Below, one piece after another: positions 11,701-21,810 of a stretch of 64,000 bases of DNA (the first letter of the stretch is position 1; each line of letters begins with the position of its first letter). Both the position numbers and the translations under genes were made by a program. Below the pieces are notes generated by a model. That model searched no databases. It was not told where the DNA came from and was given only the letters and a program-made list of their open reading frames with translations. This DNA comes from Rhabdophis nuchalis (taxonomy: Eukaryota > Chordata > Lepidosauria > Squamata > Natricidae): positions 139,298,962 to 139,362,961 of the forward strand of contig CM077644.1 of NCBI GenBank assembly GCA_039707465.1. Direction: 5' to 3'.

Positions 11701-14700
11701 TGAAGATTTGACCTTGCTATTTATGAGGTGAGAAGAACTGCATTGCAAAGCAAATAGTGTTGCCAACTACCATAGCCTTCAGAGTTCTATGCGGTTCACA
11801 GTTTATTGAGTACGGTATATCCTCTAAAATTGCTACATATTTTATTCATCCAATTTATCCCATTCTTAATTCTACAATACTACTACAACTCTTATGTAAT
11901 CTTCCCCACAAAATTAAAATGCTAGTATATAAGCATGACCTAGACAGTGCACTTAACTTGGATCTTGCCCATAGACTCAAATGATAACACCTCTAGCCAA
12001 CTTTGGAAGGGCAATAGGTTATGACATGAGTGTCAAACTCACCATGTCACTTGACATTTCATGATGTTTTTCCCCTTCGTAGGGCTGGGGTGGGCGTGGC
12101 CTGCATGTGATGCATCCGGCCCGTGGCCTGCCACTTTGACACCCCTGGGTGAAGGCAAACCTGTTCATGGAAGAAAGCATAATGATACCACAAAAAATAA
12201 CAACACTGAATTTAAAATGTGGGATGCGCAAAGAACCCAGGAGGGCAGGCATTCTCCAGGAGAGTATACAGCCACAGAAACTCCTGTTACTGGCTGGGAA
12301 GGTCAACAAATGGCAATCACATGACCATGGGATGCAGCAGCCACTGTACATAGATGCTGGTTATCAAGCGCCCAAATTTTGATGATGTGATCATGAGGAT
12401 GGTATGGGGGTTGTAAGTGTGAGGAATAGTTGGAAGCCACTCTCTTCAGTGCCATGGTAACTATGAATGGTCACTAAGCAAATGGGTGTAAGTCAAAGAC
12501 TACATTTAGTAGTTTGACAAAAGCAATTATACAAATTCCTCAATGTTTTTCAATAATGTTTCCACTTGAACGGGCATTTGGCTCTTTTATCCAGTGTTCT
12601 GTCATATAGGATTTGGCTGTATCCCTTGCATGAAGTATCAATAACACTGGAGTGCTGCTGAAGGCATAGAGCAAGAAGATCATGGGCATCTTTGACAATG
12701 ATATCTATAAGGTCTTCTTTACATCTGGATAAATGTTAGAGTTTGAGGTAGAGGCATAACCTAAATCATGTAAGTTATTGTCCTTGCTTCAGTGTAGCAA
12801 TGAATTCCCTATAACCATTTCTTCTTAGACTTTTCCCCGAAATGCAGCAGAAATAAATTTATTTATTTATATTTATTCATTTATTACATTTCTGTGAATG
12901 AAAATGAAAAAATAATTATTGATCCATTGATAATTGTGCCTTTGTTATTGAGATTTTCTAGATTATATTTGAGCAGTATTGCAAAAATAATTCCATTTTT
13001 ACAACACCCCTCTCCACACAAACACACTAGCTATTCTAAAGATTGGATACTCACTGGGGAAAACAAGGAAGCACCAATGGTGGTGAGGAAAGGGGGGGAA
13101 ATCCATTGTTCTGGTGAGACACTGGATGAAGCTCTTTTGGGTAACTATTTACAGTGCACTCAGAAAGTTGTTGAAATTCATTTTTTTCTCATTAATTTAC
13201 ACTCAATACCCCATAATGACAATGTGAAAATAGAATTTTAGAAATGTCTGTAATTTATTAAAAAGGAAAAACTGGAATATCACATTGGCATAAGTATTCA
13301 GACCCTTCACTCAGTACTTTGCTGAAGCAACTTTGGCAGCATTTACAGCCTGGAGTCTTTTGGGGTATATTGTGACAAACTTTGGACACCTAGATTGGGG
13401 GATTTTCTGCCATTCTTCCTTGCAAATCCTCTCAAGATCAGTTAGGTTGGATGGCGACCATCGGTGGACAGCTACTTTCAGGTCCCTCCAGAGATGTTCA
13501 ATAGGATTCAAGTTACAGCTTTGGCTGAGCCACTCTAGGACATTCACAGAGTTGTCCCTAAGCCAGTCCTGTGTTCTCTTGGCTGTGTGCTTAGGATCAT
13601 TGTCATGTTGGGAAGTGAACCTTTGGGTCAATCTGAAGTCCTGAGCACTGAGGAAGAGGTTTTAATTTAATTATTCCTGGACTTTGCTCTATTCAGCTTT
13701 CCCGCAACCCTGCCCGGTCTCCCTGTCCCTGCTGCTGAAAAACACTCCCACAATATGAGGCTACCACCACCTTCACTTCACGCTTCACTGTTGGGGTGAT
13801 ATTGGTCAGATGATGAGAGGTGCCTGGTTTCCTCCAGACATAATGTTTGGAACTGAGACCAAACAGTTCAATCTTGGTTTAATCAGATCAGATAATCTTG
13901 TTCCCCACCTGAGAATCCTTCAGGTACTTTTTTGCAAACTCCAAGCAGACTTTCGTGTGTTTTGCACTGAGAAGAAGCTTCCATCTAGCCACTCTGCCAT
14001 AAAGCTCAAATCAGTGGAGGGCTGCAGTGACAGTTGTTCTTCTGGAACTCTCTCCCATCTCCACACAGGAGCTCAGTCAGAGTGACCATTGGGTTCTTGG
14101 TCACCTCTCTTACTTCTCCCTCAATTGCTCAGTTTGACCAGGCAACCAGTTCTTGGAAGAGTCCTGATTGTGCCAAACCTTTTCCATTTGAGAATTATGA
14201 AGGCCACTGTGCTCTTAGGAACCTTCAGTGCAGCAGAAATTTTATTGTAGCTTTCCCAAGAACTGTGCCTTGCATAGATGCCTGTTTCTGGGCTCCACAG
14301 GCAGTTCCCTTGACCTCATGTCTTTTGCTCTGCTACAGTATGCAGTGTCAGCTATGAAGCCTTCTGTAGAGAGGTCTGTGCCTTTCCAAATCTGTGCCTG
14401 TCCAATTTAATTTACCACAGGTCAACTCCAATAAAGTGTAGAAACATGGCAGCAGTGATCAAGAGAAATGGGAGGCACCTGAGCTAAATTGCAGGTGTTG
14501 TTGCAAAGGGTCTGAATACTTATGCCAATGTGATATTTCAGCTTTTTCTTTTTAGTTAATTTACAGACATTTCTAAAATTCTGTTTTCACTTTGTCATTA
14601 TGGGGTACTGAGTGTAGATTAATGAGAAAAAAATGAATTTCAACAACTGTACAAACAGGCTGCAGCATTCTCTGGTGTCATCTATGGGTAGTGTTGGATG

Positions 14701-17700
14701 TTTATACCCCAGATTTATTAGTCCTACAAGCTTTCTCAAATAAGAACAATTTAGTGATAAGCGAGAGGTGGGGATGGGAGAATAAGATGCCACTTTAGTG
14801 AATGCACTTTTATCTTAAGACCCAGTTTTATTCCTAGCCACACATCAAACAGGCACTATTCTCTGAGACAGTAGGCATTGCCATTGCCCAATAGGATGAG
14901 CAGGTGGGGAGAGAGCAATAAAATAAAAAGAGTCTTTCTTATTATTCCTCCATTATCTTGCTTCTTTTTCTTTTGCTATACCAGTCTTTTAGCTATTGAC
15001 AAGGATGAAGCTCTGGTGATTCTCTGCTATGCAGTTCTTCAGGACATTTGCATATCCTCAGCTATCAGCAGGGCCTGGAAAGAAATAGAAAGAAAAATCT
15101 TTGGCTCTGAGGATTTGGTAAGATTCACTGCTGATTACCTAAAGTATCCTCCCTCCAGTAGAATCCAGCACTTGGCAGACATTTCCAGGGTCCACTATGA
15201 GCCTTATGCCACAACATTTATGTTGTTAGACTATACGGGTATTTGGGGACAGTTTCCCGACTAATTCACCCCAACAATGATTTGCCACATATTTAGGAAA
15301 GTAAGGTTTAAAGATTATTGCCAGAATTTGAGCTTTGTTTTGATCTTGTTCCCTGGTTACTAGGTGTGTGATAACCTTGGCCGGCATCATGCAGATCTGT
15401 GTGCAGAATGTGCATTCTGCTCTCTAAAAACAGAGCAGTGTCAAGGGGCCTCCAATCTGAAACGCACCCGCTGTAGTGAAGGCATCTTTACAAACTACAT
15501 TAACCCTGGAATCCTGGCTCAGCATCGAGCTATGAGCCTCGAGGTAAAATTAAGGGTTAGATTGATAAGATATTGCAGAATCTTTCCTCTTTTACTACAG
15601 CTATATTTCCATGTAGCCAATCCTCTATTTTCCCATTCTTATCACTAGAGTTCATCAAACCTGCAAGAATTTTATGGATTTGAAACTTACGGAGGCATGC
15701 GGGCAGAGTATTGGTGTGGCCGCTTGGCTGCTCATGGCTGTAATGATTATCGTGTGGCTCTTTGGCTGCAGTCAGAATATTCTTTCTTTCATGGAGGAGA
15801 TTTCCCAAACAAGGTGGGCATTCACGAAATAGCACTTTTTAGCACTTGATTGTTTGTTCCTCTCATGTTTCCCACTTCTGTCTCGTTTCATTCTTCTTAG
15901 ATTTGTGACTCAACAGGAGTTCAACATCCAACTTATTGTTCATTCAAGAGCAATCAGTGCATGGAATACACCATCCAAAACAAGAAGGTGAGGACTTCCA
16001 TCTTTTTATCCCACAGGCCATCAGTAAGCCTTTCTAAAGGAAGCCAGCTTTCTCATTTCTAATAAAGACTTTAGACAATTTCTGCATTGTCATATACCTT
16101 GCCTGTGGAATGTTTTTTAATAGCTACGTTTAGAAGAAGAAGAAAGAAAGATGGCACCTTTTCACTGGTTATGAAAATCTGAAAATCCCTGTCTCTGAAA
16201 AGTATCCTATTGTAAGCTTACAATTCAGCAAAACTCCCTGATCTTTATAACTTTCTTTCAGTGCTAGGTACTTTCTTTCCCCTGCTCTTAAATGGATAAA
16301 ATATTTATTGCTTGTTAACTAGGAACTAAAGTAGAATAGAAATGATTTGTAATGAGTTATTTCCCCCCTGGGTGGATAGACTTAATTATTGTTTTCCTTT
16401 TAACAGCCAAAATAACTCTATACGAAACTTCATTAGTTCATTCAAGACAAATGGGCAACTCTCTGTCACTTGTAATTTTCTCAATGAACTAATATAGTCC
16501 TTTCTTCAGCCATCACTGATACTCCATCTTTGCTGATTTGGGTACAGTTAATAGTTTAAGTTGTGTTGGAAGAAATATCCTTCTGGATTCAGTTCCAATT
16601 GGGGGGAAAAACACTGGATTAATGGAAGTTGCTTGGAAAGAAGGTTTATTGATGATGGACAGGACCACATGGTTTGAGGTCCTGTGGGGAAAAGGGAAGA
16701 GATGCTGAAAGTGCCTTGGTTTTATGCCCTCTCTGGCCTTTTGAATTTGAGCTTTTATTCTGATTGGTTGTGAGATTCCCATTGGGCCATGCAGAGGCAA
16801 CTCTGTAGGCTGTACTGAGTCCCAAGCTTGGTTGAGCTTTGCTGGATGATGATGTAATTAAAGGGCTTTGGGATTCCTATTATGGCTCTGCCTGAAAGAA
16901 ACAAATATTTGTTATGTAGAATAGATAGACTCGGGCCTTAATAGTCTATTGACAAGGGTGTGTGTGAATTTCTGCCTCCCTTTTGGGGGAAATATTCTGC
17001 CCTTTTAATATTTCCTAACATATTTCATTTTTCTAGGAGAGGGGTGGGTGCCAGCTTCCTACAGTTGGAATTGAGTTTTATTAACATTAAAATGGATTTT
17101 CACTTTAAGCCTATTTTGCCCTATTCTGTCTCTCTATTGTATATGTCTATAGAATATAAAAAAAAGTTTTCATACCTAATTTGAAATATAATTTTGATAG
17201 ATTATGTGCCATCAAGTCATTTTATTACTAGCAACCATACACATTTTCTGATGATTAGCTATCCCACACCTGATCTTTTAGGTATTCCAACAGTGCCATC
17301 ATCACTTAACTGAGTCTATCCATCTTAGAGTTGTTTGCCTTCTTTCCTTCCACACTTTCCAGCATTAGAGCCTCTTTCCAGAGAGCCAAGTCTTTACATA
17401 ACGTGTGACTTTAAAGTCTTTTCCAAAGTGATGTACAAATGGAAAAAGTAAAACATTGCATGGTAATTATAAATATACAGTACATTCAAGAAATGAAACA
17501 CACATGAATGAAATCAAATATGAAAGCCAGCAAGTCCTGGCATCAAAAAGTCAGATTAAGAGAGTGTAAAAGTAAGGGGGGTTTCATTTGGAGCATTATT
17601 GCAGAACTTGTGAGTAATACAGAAATTTGCTGTCTTGGAAAAAAAGAATAGGGATGATGATGTTTGAAGATGCAATAGCTCCGATCTCCAATATCTGATA

Positions 17701-20077
17701 GTGTTCCATATGGGAAAGACTGGTCTTTAAACAAAATACAGAGGTACCTTAGTACTTAACTGTTTTGAAACTCATCAAATTTCATAGTCAAGGCATTTTG
17801 AGGTGAAAATTTTGTTTTGGTACTCATTGTTTGGTACTCGACACACAAGTTACAACTTGTCAGTGTCCACTGCCTTGTGGCTCACTATATTTTATGGGGA
17901 AAATTTTGTTTGGTACACATTGTTTTTGATACGCATCTTCCGGAACCAATTAATTACTCGTGTAAATGTCAACCACACAAAGCAGGAGTGCAGTTGTTTA
18001 TAATGCCATGTTGGTTGAAAACCCAGCATGAAAACCAGCCAAATTAATTCCAGGATCAATAAATATATAAAAAATAAAATAGGTCAGCTTGGACTTTTAC
18101 TAACTTAAAACTCATGCTTGTAAGATTCACACAAGCATAAGGAATGCAATAGGCTTTGGGGGGGAAATCCATTTTTTTCTTTACTGCCTAGAAATTAATA
18201 TACTGTATATACGGTATATTAATATGTAATACACAAACAGACAGACACACACAGAGACATATACACATTATAACTTGGTTTTCAAATATATTTTTAGTAG
18301 CTGTTTTTTTTCCTAATGGGGAATTTCTTCCATTTAAATATTTCTGGTTGGCACAAACAGACTCAGGCTCTCTGTTCCCATCCAAGACCTCAAGGCGACC
18401 CATAGGTCTGACTCAGTCAAAATAAAGTCTTCTTTGTAGTCTGATCTCCAACATGATATAGGCACAAAATATACTGTATTTGAACATCTTCATTAAGGCC
18501 TGCCTGTCCTCCTGCCCCCAATGCAGCTGCAAGTGTTTGAAAACTGGATAGTTGGGATATTGCAAAACAAAAATTCATCTCTACCACTTGCTTTTTTTCC
18601 AGGAATACCTGATTTGGGTAGTTTGCCTATAATGCTCATGTTTTGTATATGTAATGTATTAATTTCCCCTAGTTTGTTTGTTTCCCCCCCTTTCCTCTCC
18701 TCGTCTCCCCTCTTCCTTCACTTCTGCTCCCTTTTTGAAAGGGTGTAGAATAGATTATATGTATGTGTACCTGAACAGCTCTAGTCAGCCTTTTACAAAA
18801 GCAGCATTTTAAAGAGAAATGTGTTATTTTGCTTTCTGGGCATTTATGATATTTCTCATAATCAGTGGTTAGGTTCAAACATTATGCTAAACTTCAATGT
18901 AGTTTCTCTGATTTGGGCACAGCTTCTTAGGCAAGTCAGGAATTGGGGTTTGGGAGTTATAGTTAATAACCTAGCTCAATGTATTATCCCTTGTAACTTG
19001 TTTAACAATTTGGATTTAGTATGAAGTACAAATTAAGCTGCAGTATGTTTTTGGCAAAATTACTCATTTTTTATTTTAAAATTTGCCTTTTGGAAAACAG
19101 GACTTTTTATTAATTGTCAGACCTATGATTTTGCGATAAGGCTGAGAATACATTGTTAATGTACCTGTGGCCAAAATAAGGGGAAGACCCTTTTCTTTTA
19201 AAACAGGGAAAGAAGTACAGAACAACACAACAATTTTTATTTTAATTACTGCTATGCCTTTTAGGCTTTCTGAAATTTATTTCCAGTCAATTTACTGTGG
19301 TCCTCAATGACATTTTTCCCAGTTCTCTTTTTTTTTATTCAGAATTTCCAGTTTCTGCCCTTTTTTGTGTCCCCATCTTGTTCATCTTGATGGGGCTATT
19401 ATAGATTGTTTAGTACCTCCAGGGCAGGGGTGGGTTCCTGCCAGTTCTAACCTCTTCTATAGAAGAGGTTCCACAAATCTACAATGCCGTTTAGAACCGG
19501 TTCCAGCTCCCTCCCCCCGTCCATCCGCACATCATCAAGATGAAGAGCAAGAGGAGGAATTCTGGGAGTTGAAGTCCACAAGTCTTAAAGCTGTCAAGTT
19601 TGAACACCCCTGGGGGTTTTTTCCCCTAAAGGGTTAGGAGTGCAAGGGTCTTGTAATTGGACAGCTTTAAGACTTGCATGCTTCAAATGCCAGTGTTTCT
19701 GAGCCAACATTTTGGTTGCTAAGCAAGAGCATTGTTAAGTGAGTTTCACCACATTTTACAAGTTGGCCACGCCCACCCAGTCACATGGATGGCAAGCCAC
19801 TCCCACAAAGCAGGCCACACCTACAGAAGAGTTTCTAAAAAAATTTGAAACCCACCACTGCTCCAGGCATAGTATCACTTTGAAGATATAGCGATTTTTT
19901 CAGGACAGATGAATTCATCGTTAACTCTTTTTTTTCCTAAATTTTTTCTATCTCCACTCTCAGGTATTGCGGATTGGCTGCCTAAAAGATCAGATGTATC
20001 ATGAGCTAAGCAGGGAGGAAGGAGAAGTTGAAGTGCTGCTCTGGAGCCAGAAATTCTTGAATTTTACCGAAGGGTGA
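7464..20077 (+). CDS. ACRBP: ACRBP, acrosin-binding protein, 3' six coding exons (5' exons not seen)
   Basis: Joined exons 7464-7930, 14985-15117, 15364-15543, 15649-15813, 15901-15987 and 19964-20077 give 381 residues ending in a stop. ACRBP binds proacrosin in the sperm acrosome and controls its storage and activation. The match to mammalian ACRBP is direct: RILC where human has RVLC, SGSLLAIDKDEALVILCYAV where human has [20 protein letters not shown], then VCDNLGRHH, EFYGFETYGG, GGDFPNKICDS, YCSFKSNQC and a final LLWSQKFLNF. Cysteine spacing in the last exons is Kazal-like. Every junction has AG acceptor and GT donor, and phases agree; the first junction splits an AGT serine codon. Human ACRBP is 543 residues, so roughly 130-160 N-terminal residues including the signal peptide are missing, probably upstream of the window. 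The acidic Glu/Gln-rich stretch of the mammalian middle region is short or absent here. The gene lies upstream of LPAR5 on the same strand, as in human. Confidence 0.93.
7931..8300. other. ACRBP intron, no feature recognised
   Basis: Begins with the donor GTAATGG. Nothing else supportable before the inverted repeat at 8301. Confidence 0.5.
8301..8550. repeat. Foldback of two inverted copies of the tRNA-like/hammerhead repeat
   Basis: Arms of about 116 bases (8301-8416 and 8435-8550) are near-perfect reverse complements. Both contain the 5' part of the repeat (CAGCTGATCAGGAAGAG, then the A box region). Only the right arm continues into the B box and ribozyme. Confidence 0.9.
8435..8665 (+). 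mobile_element. tRNA-like SINE or PLE-type unit with hammerhead ribozyme, copy 1
   Basis: In order: a 5' segment shared with copy 2, A box TGGCTTAGTGG at 8518-8528 (fits TRGYNNARNNG), B box GGTTCAAATCC at 8562-8572, a hammerhead ribozyme at 8585-8631, then TTATTTATTGATCAGCTC and an AC/AT microsatellite. The same order recurs on the minus strand at 48941-49165, so the junction is part of the element rather than chance. Confidence 0.8.
8585..8631 (+). ncRNA. Type I hammerhead ribozyme motif, copy 1
   Basis: Core CTGATGA at 8591-8597; stem II GAGC/GCTC (8598-8601 with 8608-8611) and a 6-base loop; GAA at 8612-8614; a 3-bp stem III ATA/TAT around a GATC tetraloop (8615-8624); cleavage base C at 8625; stem I GGCTAG/CTAGTC (8585-8590 with 8626-8631) with one G-U pair. 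All conserved core bases are present. Very short stem III is typical of hammerheads in Penelope-like elements. Activity is not shown. Confidence 0.8.
8668..8760. repeat. Compound AC/AT microsatellite
   Basis: Runs of AC, AT and ACAT directly after the hammerhead-bearing repeat; copy 2 at 48.9 kb is also followed by AC dinucleotides. Confidence 0.95.
8796..9122. mobile_element. hAT MITE of the CAGGGGTGGG...CCCACCACTG family
   Basis: Starts CAGGGGTGGGTGGC and ends GGAACCCACCACTG, with internal GAACCGGTTTGAACC blocks. Flanks GCATAGAC and GTATTTAC agree at five of eight bases, consistent with an old 8-bp duplication. Confidence 0.7.
9123..9843. other. ACRBP intron, only minor repeat traces
   Basis: Around 9196-9265 there is a fragment resembling the GGTCATGTGACC/GTAAGTC repeat family seen at 33.5 and 54.0 kb. 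Otherwise nothing recognised. Confidence 0.4.
9844..11267 (+). mobile_element. 5'-truncated L2-like LINE with broken reverse transcriptase
   Basis: Plus-strand frames give consecutive reverse transcriptase blocks: SGFRPSHSTETALVALVDDL, LVLLDLSAAFDTIDHGILLH, YADDTQLYIS (catalytic motif), LDYCNALYMGLPLRCTRRLQ and a terminal FSVVSPTLWNDLPPELR. The blocks fall in different frames, with at least one shift near the G-run at 10072-10090, so this copy is dead. It ends in the family 3' UTR (GGGCGGGGTATAAATTGG) and an (AAAT)n tail. It lies in the ACRBP intron on the gene's own strand. Confidence 0.9.
11268..12024. other. ACRBP intron, no feature recognised
   Basis: AT-rich DNA without recognisable coding or repeat structure. 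Confidence 0.4.
12026..12147. mobile_element. Short hAT MITE (GTGTCAAACTC type)
   Basis: GTGTCAAACTC at the left and CACTTTGACACCCCTG at the right, with a CCGGCCCGTGGCC interior, resembling the better-bounded copy at 37226-37367. Target duplications are not clear. Confidence 0.6.
12290..12515. repeat. Fragment of the GTAAGTCAAGGACTAC repeat family
   Basis: Shares GGCAATCACATGACCATG, GGTTGTAAGT and the end AATGGTCACTAAG...GTAAGTCAAAGACTAC with copies at 33.5-33.9 and 54.0-54.4 kb. Confidence 0.55.
12516..13149. other. ACRBP intron, no feature recognised
   Basis: AT-rich sequence with short ATTT runs near 12860. Nothing supportable. Confidence 0.4.
13152..14649 (-). mobile_element. Full-length fish-type Tc1/mariner transposon, decayed
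   Basis: Terminal inverted repeats of about 150 bp (13152-13307 and 14505-14649), both containing AATATCACATTGGCATAAGT or its complement and CAGACCCTT/AAGGGTCTG. Both are flanked by TA (13150-13151 and 14650-14651). The right tip has lost about 12 bases. The minus strand interior reads as Tc1 transposase, best preserved at 13631-13311: QHDNDPKHTAKRTQDWL with a catalytic Asp and NLNPIEHLWRDLKVAVHRWS with the catalytic Glu. The N-terminal half (about 14450-13640) is broken by stops and shifts. The sequence closely recalls Tc1-like elements abundant in salmonid fish. Confidence 0.93.
13311..13631 (-). pseudogene. Tc1 transposase, C-terminal remnant
   Basis: 106 open codons of the DDE transposase C-terminus, ending RLQAVNAAKVASAKY, a typical Tc1 end. 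It lacks the DNA-binding domain and the first catalytic residue, so it is not a functional gene. Confidence 0.9.
14652..14984. other. ACRBP intron end, no other feature
   Basis: Leads into the T-rich acceptor tract of the next ACRBP exon. Confidence 0.5.
14985..15117 (+). CDS. ACRBP: ACRBP exon (equivalent of human exon 6)
   Basis: Exon of 133 nt. The acceptor CAG at 14982-14984 follows a T-rich tract; the donor is GTAAG at 15118. The first base completes the serine codon begun in the previous exon. It encodes LLAIDKDEALVILCYAV through RAWKEIERKIFGSEDL, matching human [17 protein letters not shown] through KAWKYMEEEILGFGKS. Confidence 0.92.
15364..15543 (+). CDS. ACRBP: ACRBP exon (equivalent of human exon 7)
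   Basis: Exon of 180 nt, 60 codons, phase 0 at both ends, acceptor TAG at 15361-15363, donor GTAAAA at 15544. It encodes VCDNLGRHHADLCAECAFC, a cysteine-rich block that matches human VCDSLGRRHMSTCALCDFC, followed by SLKTEQCQGASNL (human SLKLEQCHSEASL). Confidence 0.93.
15649..15813 (+). CDS. ACRBP: ACRBP exon (equivalent of human exon 8)
   Basis: Exon of 165 nt, 55 codons, phase 0 at both ends, acceptor CACTAG ending at 15648 and donor GTGGGC at 15814. It encodes EFYGFETYGGMRAEYWCGRL, which matches human [20 protein letters not shown], and ends in GGDFPNK (human DGDFPTK). Confidence 0.94.
15901..15987 (+). CDS. ACRBP: ACRBP exon (equivalent of human exon 9)
   Basis: Exon of 87 nt, 29 codons, phase 0, acceptor TTCTTAG ending at 15900 and donor GTGAGG at 15988. 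It encodes ICDSTGVQHPTYCSFKSNQC, matching human [20 protein letters not shown]. This is the Kazal-like core of the protein. Confidence 0.94.
15988..17196. other. Last ACRBP intron, possible LTR-like segment
   Basis: The stretch about 16540-17050 has features seen in retroviral-type LTRs (GATTGGTTGTGAGATTCCC, AATTAAAGG), but neither ends nor target duplications were found, so it is not called. Confidence 0.25.
17197..17420. repeat. Unclassified dispersed repeat (TGCCATCAAGTCA), copy 1
   Basis: Shares TCCATCAAGTCATTTT-like and CCAGCATTA/CCAGAGAGCCAAGTCTTTAC-like blocks in the same order with 22782-23128. It is a dispersed family, possibly a LINE 3' region. Confidence 0.55.
17421..19424. other. 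Last ACRBP intron, minor repeat traces
   Basis: 17739-18000 has GGTACCTTAGTACTTAACTG and GTTTGGTACTCG repeats typical of a degenerate DNA transposon, and AC-rich microsatellite lies near 18230-18265. No exon seen. Confidence 0.35.
19425..19860. mobile_element. hAT MITE of the CAGGGGTGGG...CCCACCACTG family, 436 bp
   Basis: Begins CAGGGGTGGGTTCC and ends AACCCACCACTG, flanked by CTCCAGGG (19417-19424) and CTCCAGGC (19861-19868). Near 19556-19613 it contains a GGGAGTTGAAGTCCACAAG arm from a snapback MITE. Confidence 0.85.
19964..20077 (+). CDS. ACRBP: ACRBP terminal coding exon and stop
   Basis: 37 codons and a TGA stop at 20075-20077, after the acceptor CTCTCAG at 19957-19963. It encodes VLRIGCLKDQMYHELSREEG and then EVEVLLWSQKFLNFTEG, matching human [20 protein letters not shown] and VLRWSQEFSTLTLG. 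The preceding intron is about 4 kb and contains a hAT MITE. Confidence 0.93.
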   Translation, partial: VLRIGCLKDQMYHELSREEGEVEVLLWSQKFLNFTEG

Positions 20078-20533
20078 ATGAAAGAACAGAATGAAGTTGT
20101 CGGTTGTTTTTTTTAAGGGAATGGGACAAAAGAGACTTATGCACAAACATATATACATATATAAATAGCCACTGTTTTACAACTCTCTATTTAAAAATGT
20201 TTAAATATATAGTCTCTGTATTTAATTACTACAGTGGTACCCTTTCATTTCACTCTGGAAGCTCCTCCTACTAAATCCAGCTCATACATTTTGTCCTGTT
20301 AATGTTTCTCAAAAATGTTTTTTTTTACCATATCTTCCTGGTTGGGTCAGGGTTAGAACAAATGGAAGATCGAAACTTGGATAGTAAGAAGGATAAATGA
20401 TACAAAGCATGAACTGACAAATGAAGTGAAATTAAGAAACATGTATCTGTAAGAGAAAGAAGGAGAACATAACAGATCTGCATGACGGTGATTTGAACTT
20501 ATGGAGGGAAGTGAAGATACAGAATTAATTATA

Positions 20534-20548
20534 AATAAAAGGAATAAA
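20534..20548 (+). terminator. Candidate ACRBP polyadenylation signals
   Basis: Two AATAAA hexamers, at 20534-20539 and 20543-20548, lie about 460 bases after the ACRBP stop and are followed by a T/G-containing stretch. This is the first close pair of canonical hexamers after the stop. Real use cannot be shown from sequence alone. Confidence 0.4.
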
Positions 20549-20717
20549 ATGTACGTCTGACTGTACGAATTGATGTCATTTAAATTGGCATGGGTAAATG
20601 AAAAAATGTGTTTATTGATCATCAATGCACATTATATTCCTGTAAATACTGATAATGAAAGTATTAGAGATGAAATTGGTAGCACTGTCTATTATTCAGA
20701 AGGAATGTGTCCTAGAA

Positions 20718-20852
20718 CAGGGGTCTGCAAAGTTGGCTCTTTTAAGACTGGTGGACTTCAACTCCCAGAATTCCCCAGCCAGCATGGCTGGCTGGGGAAT
20801 TCTGGGAGTTGAAGTCCACCAGTCTTAAAAGAGCCAACTTTGCAGACCCCTG
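20718..20852. mobile_element. Perfect snapback hAT MITE, 135 bp
   Basis: Essentially perfect palindrome starting CAGGGGTCTGCAAAGTTGGC and ending in its complement, flanked by an exact 8-bp duplication TCCTAGAA (20710-20717, 20853-20860). The near-identity of the arms suggests a young insertion. Confidence 0.95.
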
Positions 20853-21224
20853 TCCTAGAAGAACAGGATTGTGTTAGGTGAGTTAAATATACATGAAAGA
20901 AAAGTTTTAAAAACTGCAGTGAACGTTTTCATGAAAATGAGTACAAGATACTTGTTGAGAAGCATTAGAAGATAACCTACCAACAGAATAAACGAAATGA
21001 GAACATAAGGAAAAATGTGAAACTGATTGAAACAGAGGAAAAAGAATTATGTTACAAAGTGTCTTAGAAGTGTATAAAAAAGCTATGATTTTTTTTTAAA
21101 AAAAGGTTTGGTGCAATGATAATGTGAAATAAGTTACAGATGATAAAATATATGTAAGAAAATAATTACAAAAAAATTAAGATAAATTATCTAATGGGTA
21201 ATGAAATTGTATGACAGCACATCT

Positions 21225-21705
21225 CAGAATTTGAAATACTTTGGAATATTGCATCCATTTCTGATCACCATGATACCAAAAAGATGTTGAGACTCTAGAA
21301 ACAGTGCAGAGAAAAGCAACAAAAATTATTAGGGGACTGGAGGATAAAACATATGAAGAATGGTTGGTATGCCTAGTTTAATGAAAAGATAGCTGTCTTC
21401 CAATATTTTAGAGGCTGTCACAAAGAAGAGGGAGATAACCTATTCTCCAATACACCTCAGGGCTGACAACAAGTAACAGATGGAAGCTTACCAAAGAAAA
21501 ATCCAACCTAGAACTAAGGAGAAATTTCCTGACAGTGAGAAGAATTAATCAGTGGAATGGCTTTCCTTTAGAAAAACCTCACTGGCAGTTTTTAATAAGA
21601 AAATGGGCAGCCATTTTTCCAGAATGATATAGGATCTCCTACTTGGGCAGGGGGTGGGACTAGAAGACCTCCAAGCTCCCTTCCAACTCTGTTATTTTGT
21701 TCTGT
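21225..21705 (+). mobile_element. CR1 LINE 3' fragment
   Basis: Shows the CR1 end: GTGCAGAGAAAAGCAACAAA, AAATTTCCTGACAGTGAGAA, then CTAGAAGACCTCCAAGCTCC and CTTCCAACTCTGTTATTTTG. It is a diverged relative of the minus-strand copy at 23154-24442. Confidence 0.85.
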
Positions 21706-21810
21706 TCTGATTTACTGCAAAGCACTTTTTCTCTGTTTGCATGGACTGCCCTTTCTCAGCATAATCCCACTTTTGGTTTGAAAAGTCCCCAAGATATGTT
21801 ACATATACTG

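Noticed and set aside
16540..17050. LTR retroelement
   Set aside because: Some LTR-like sequence character, but no TG...CA ends, no target duplication and no second copy in the window.
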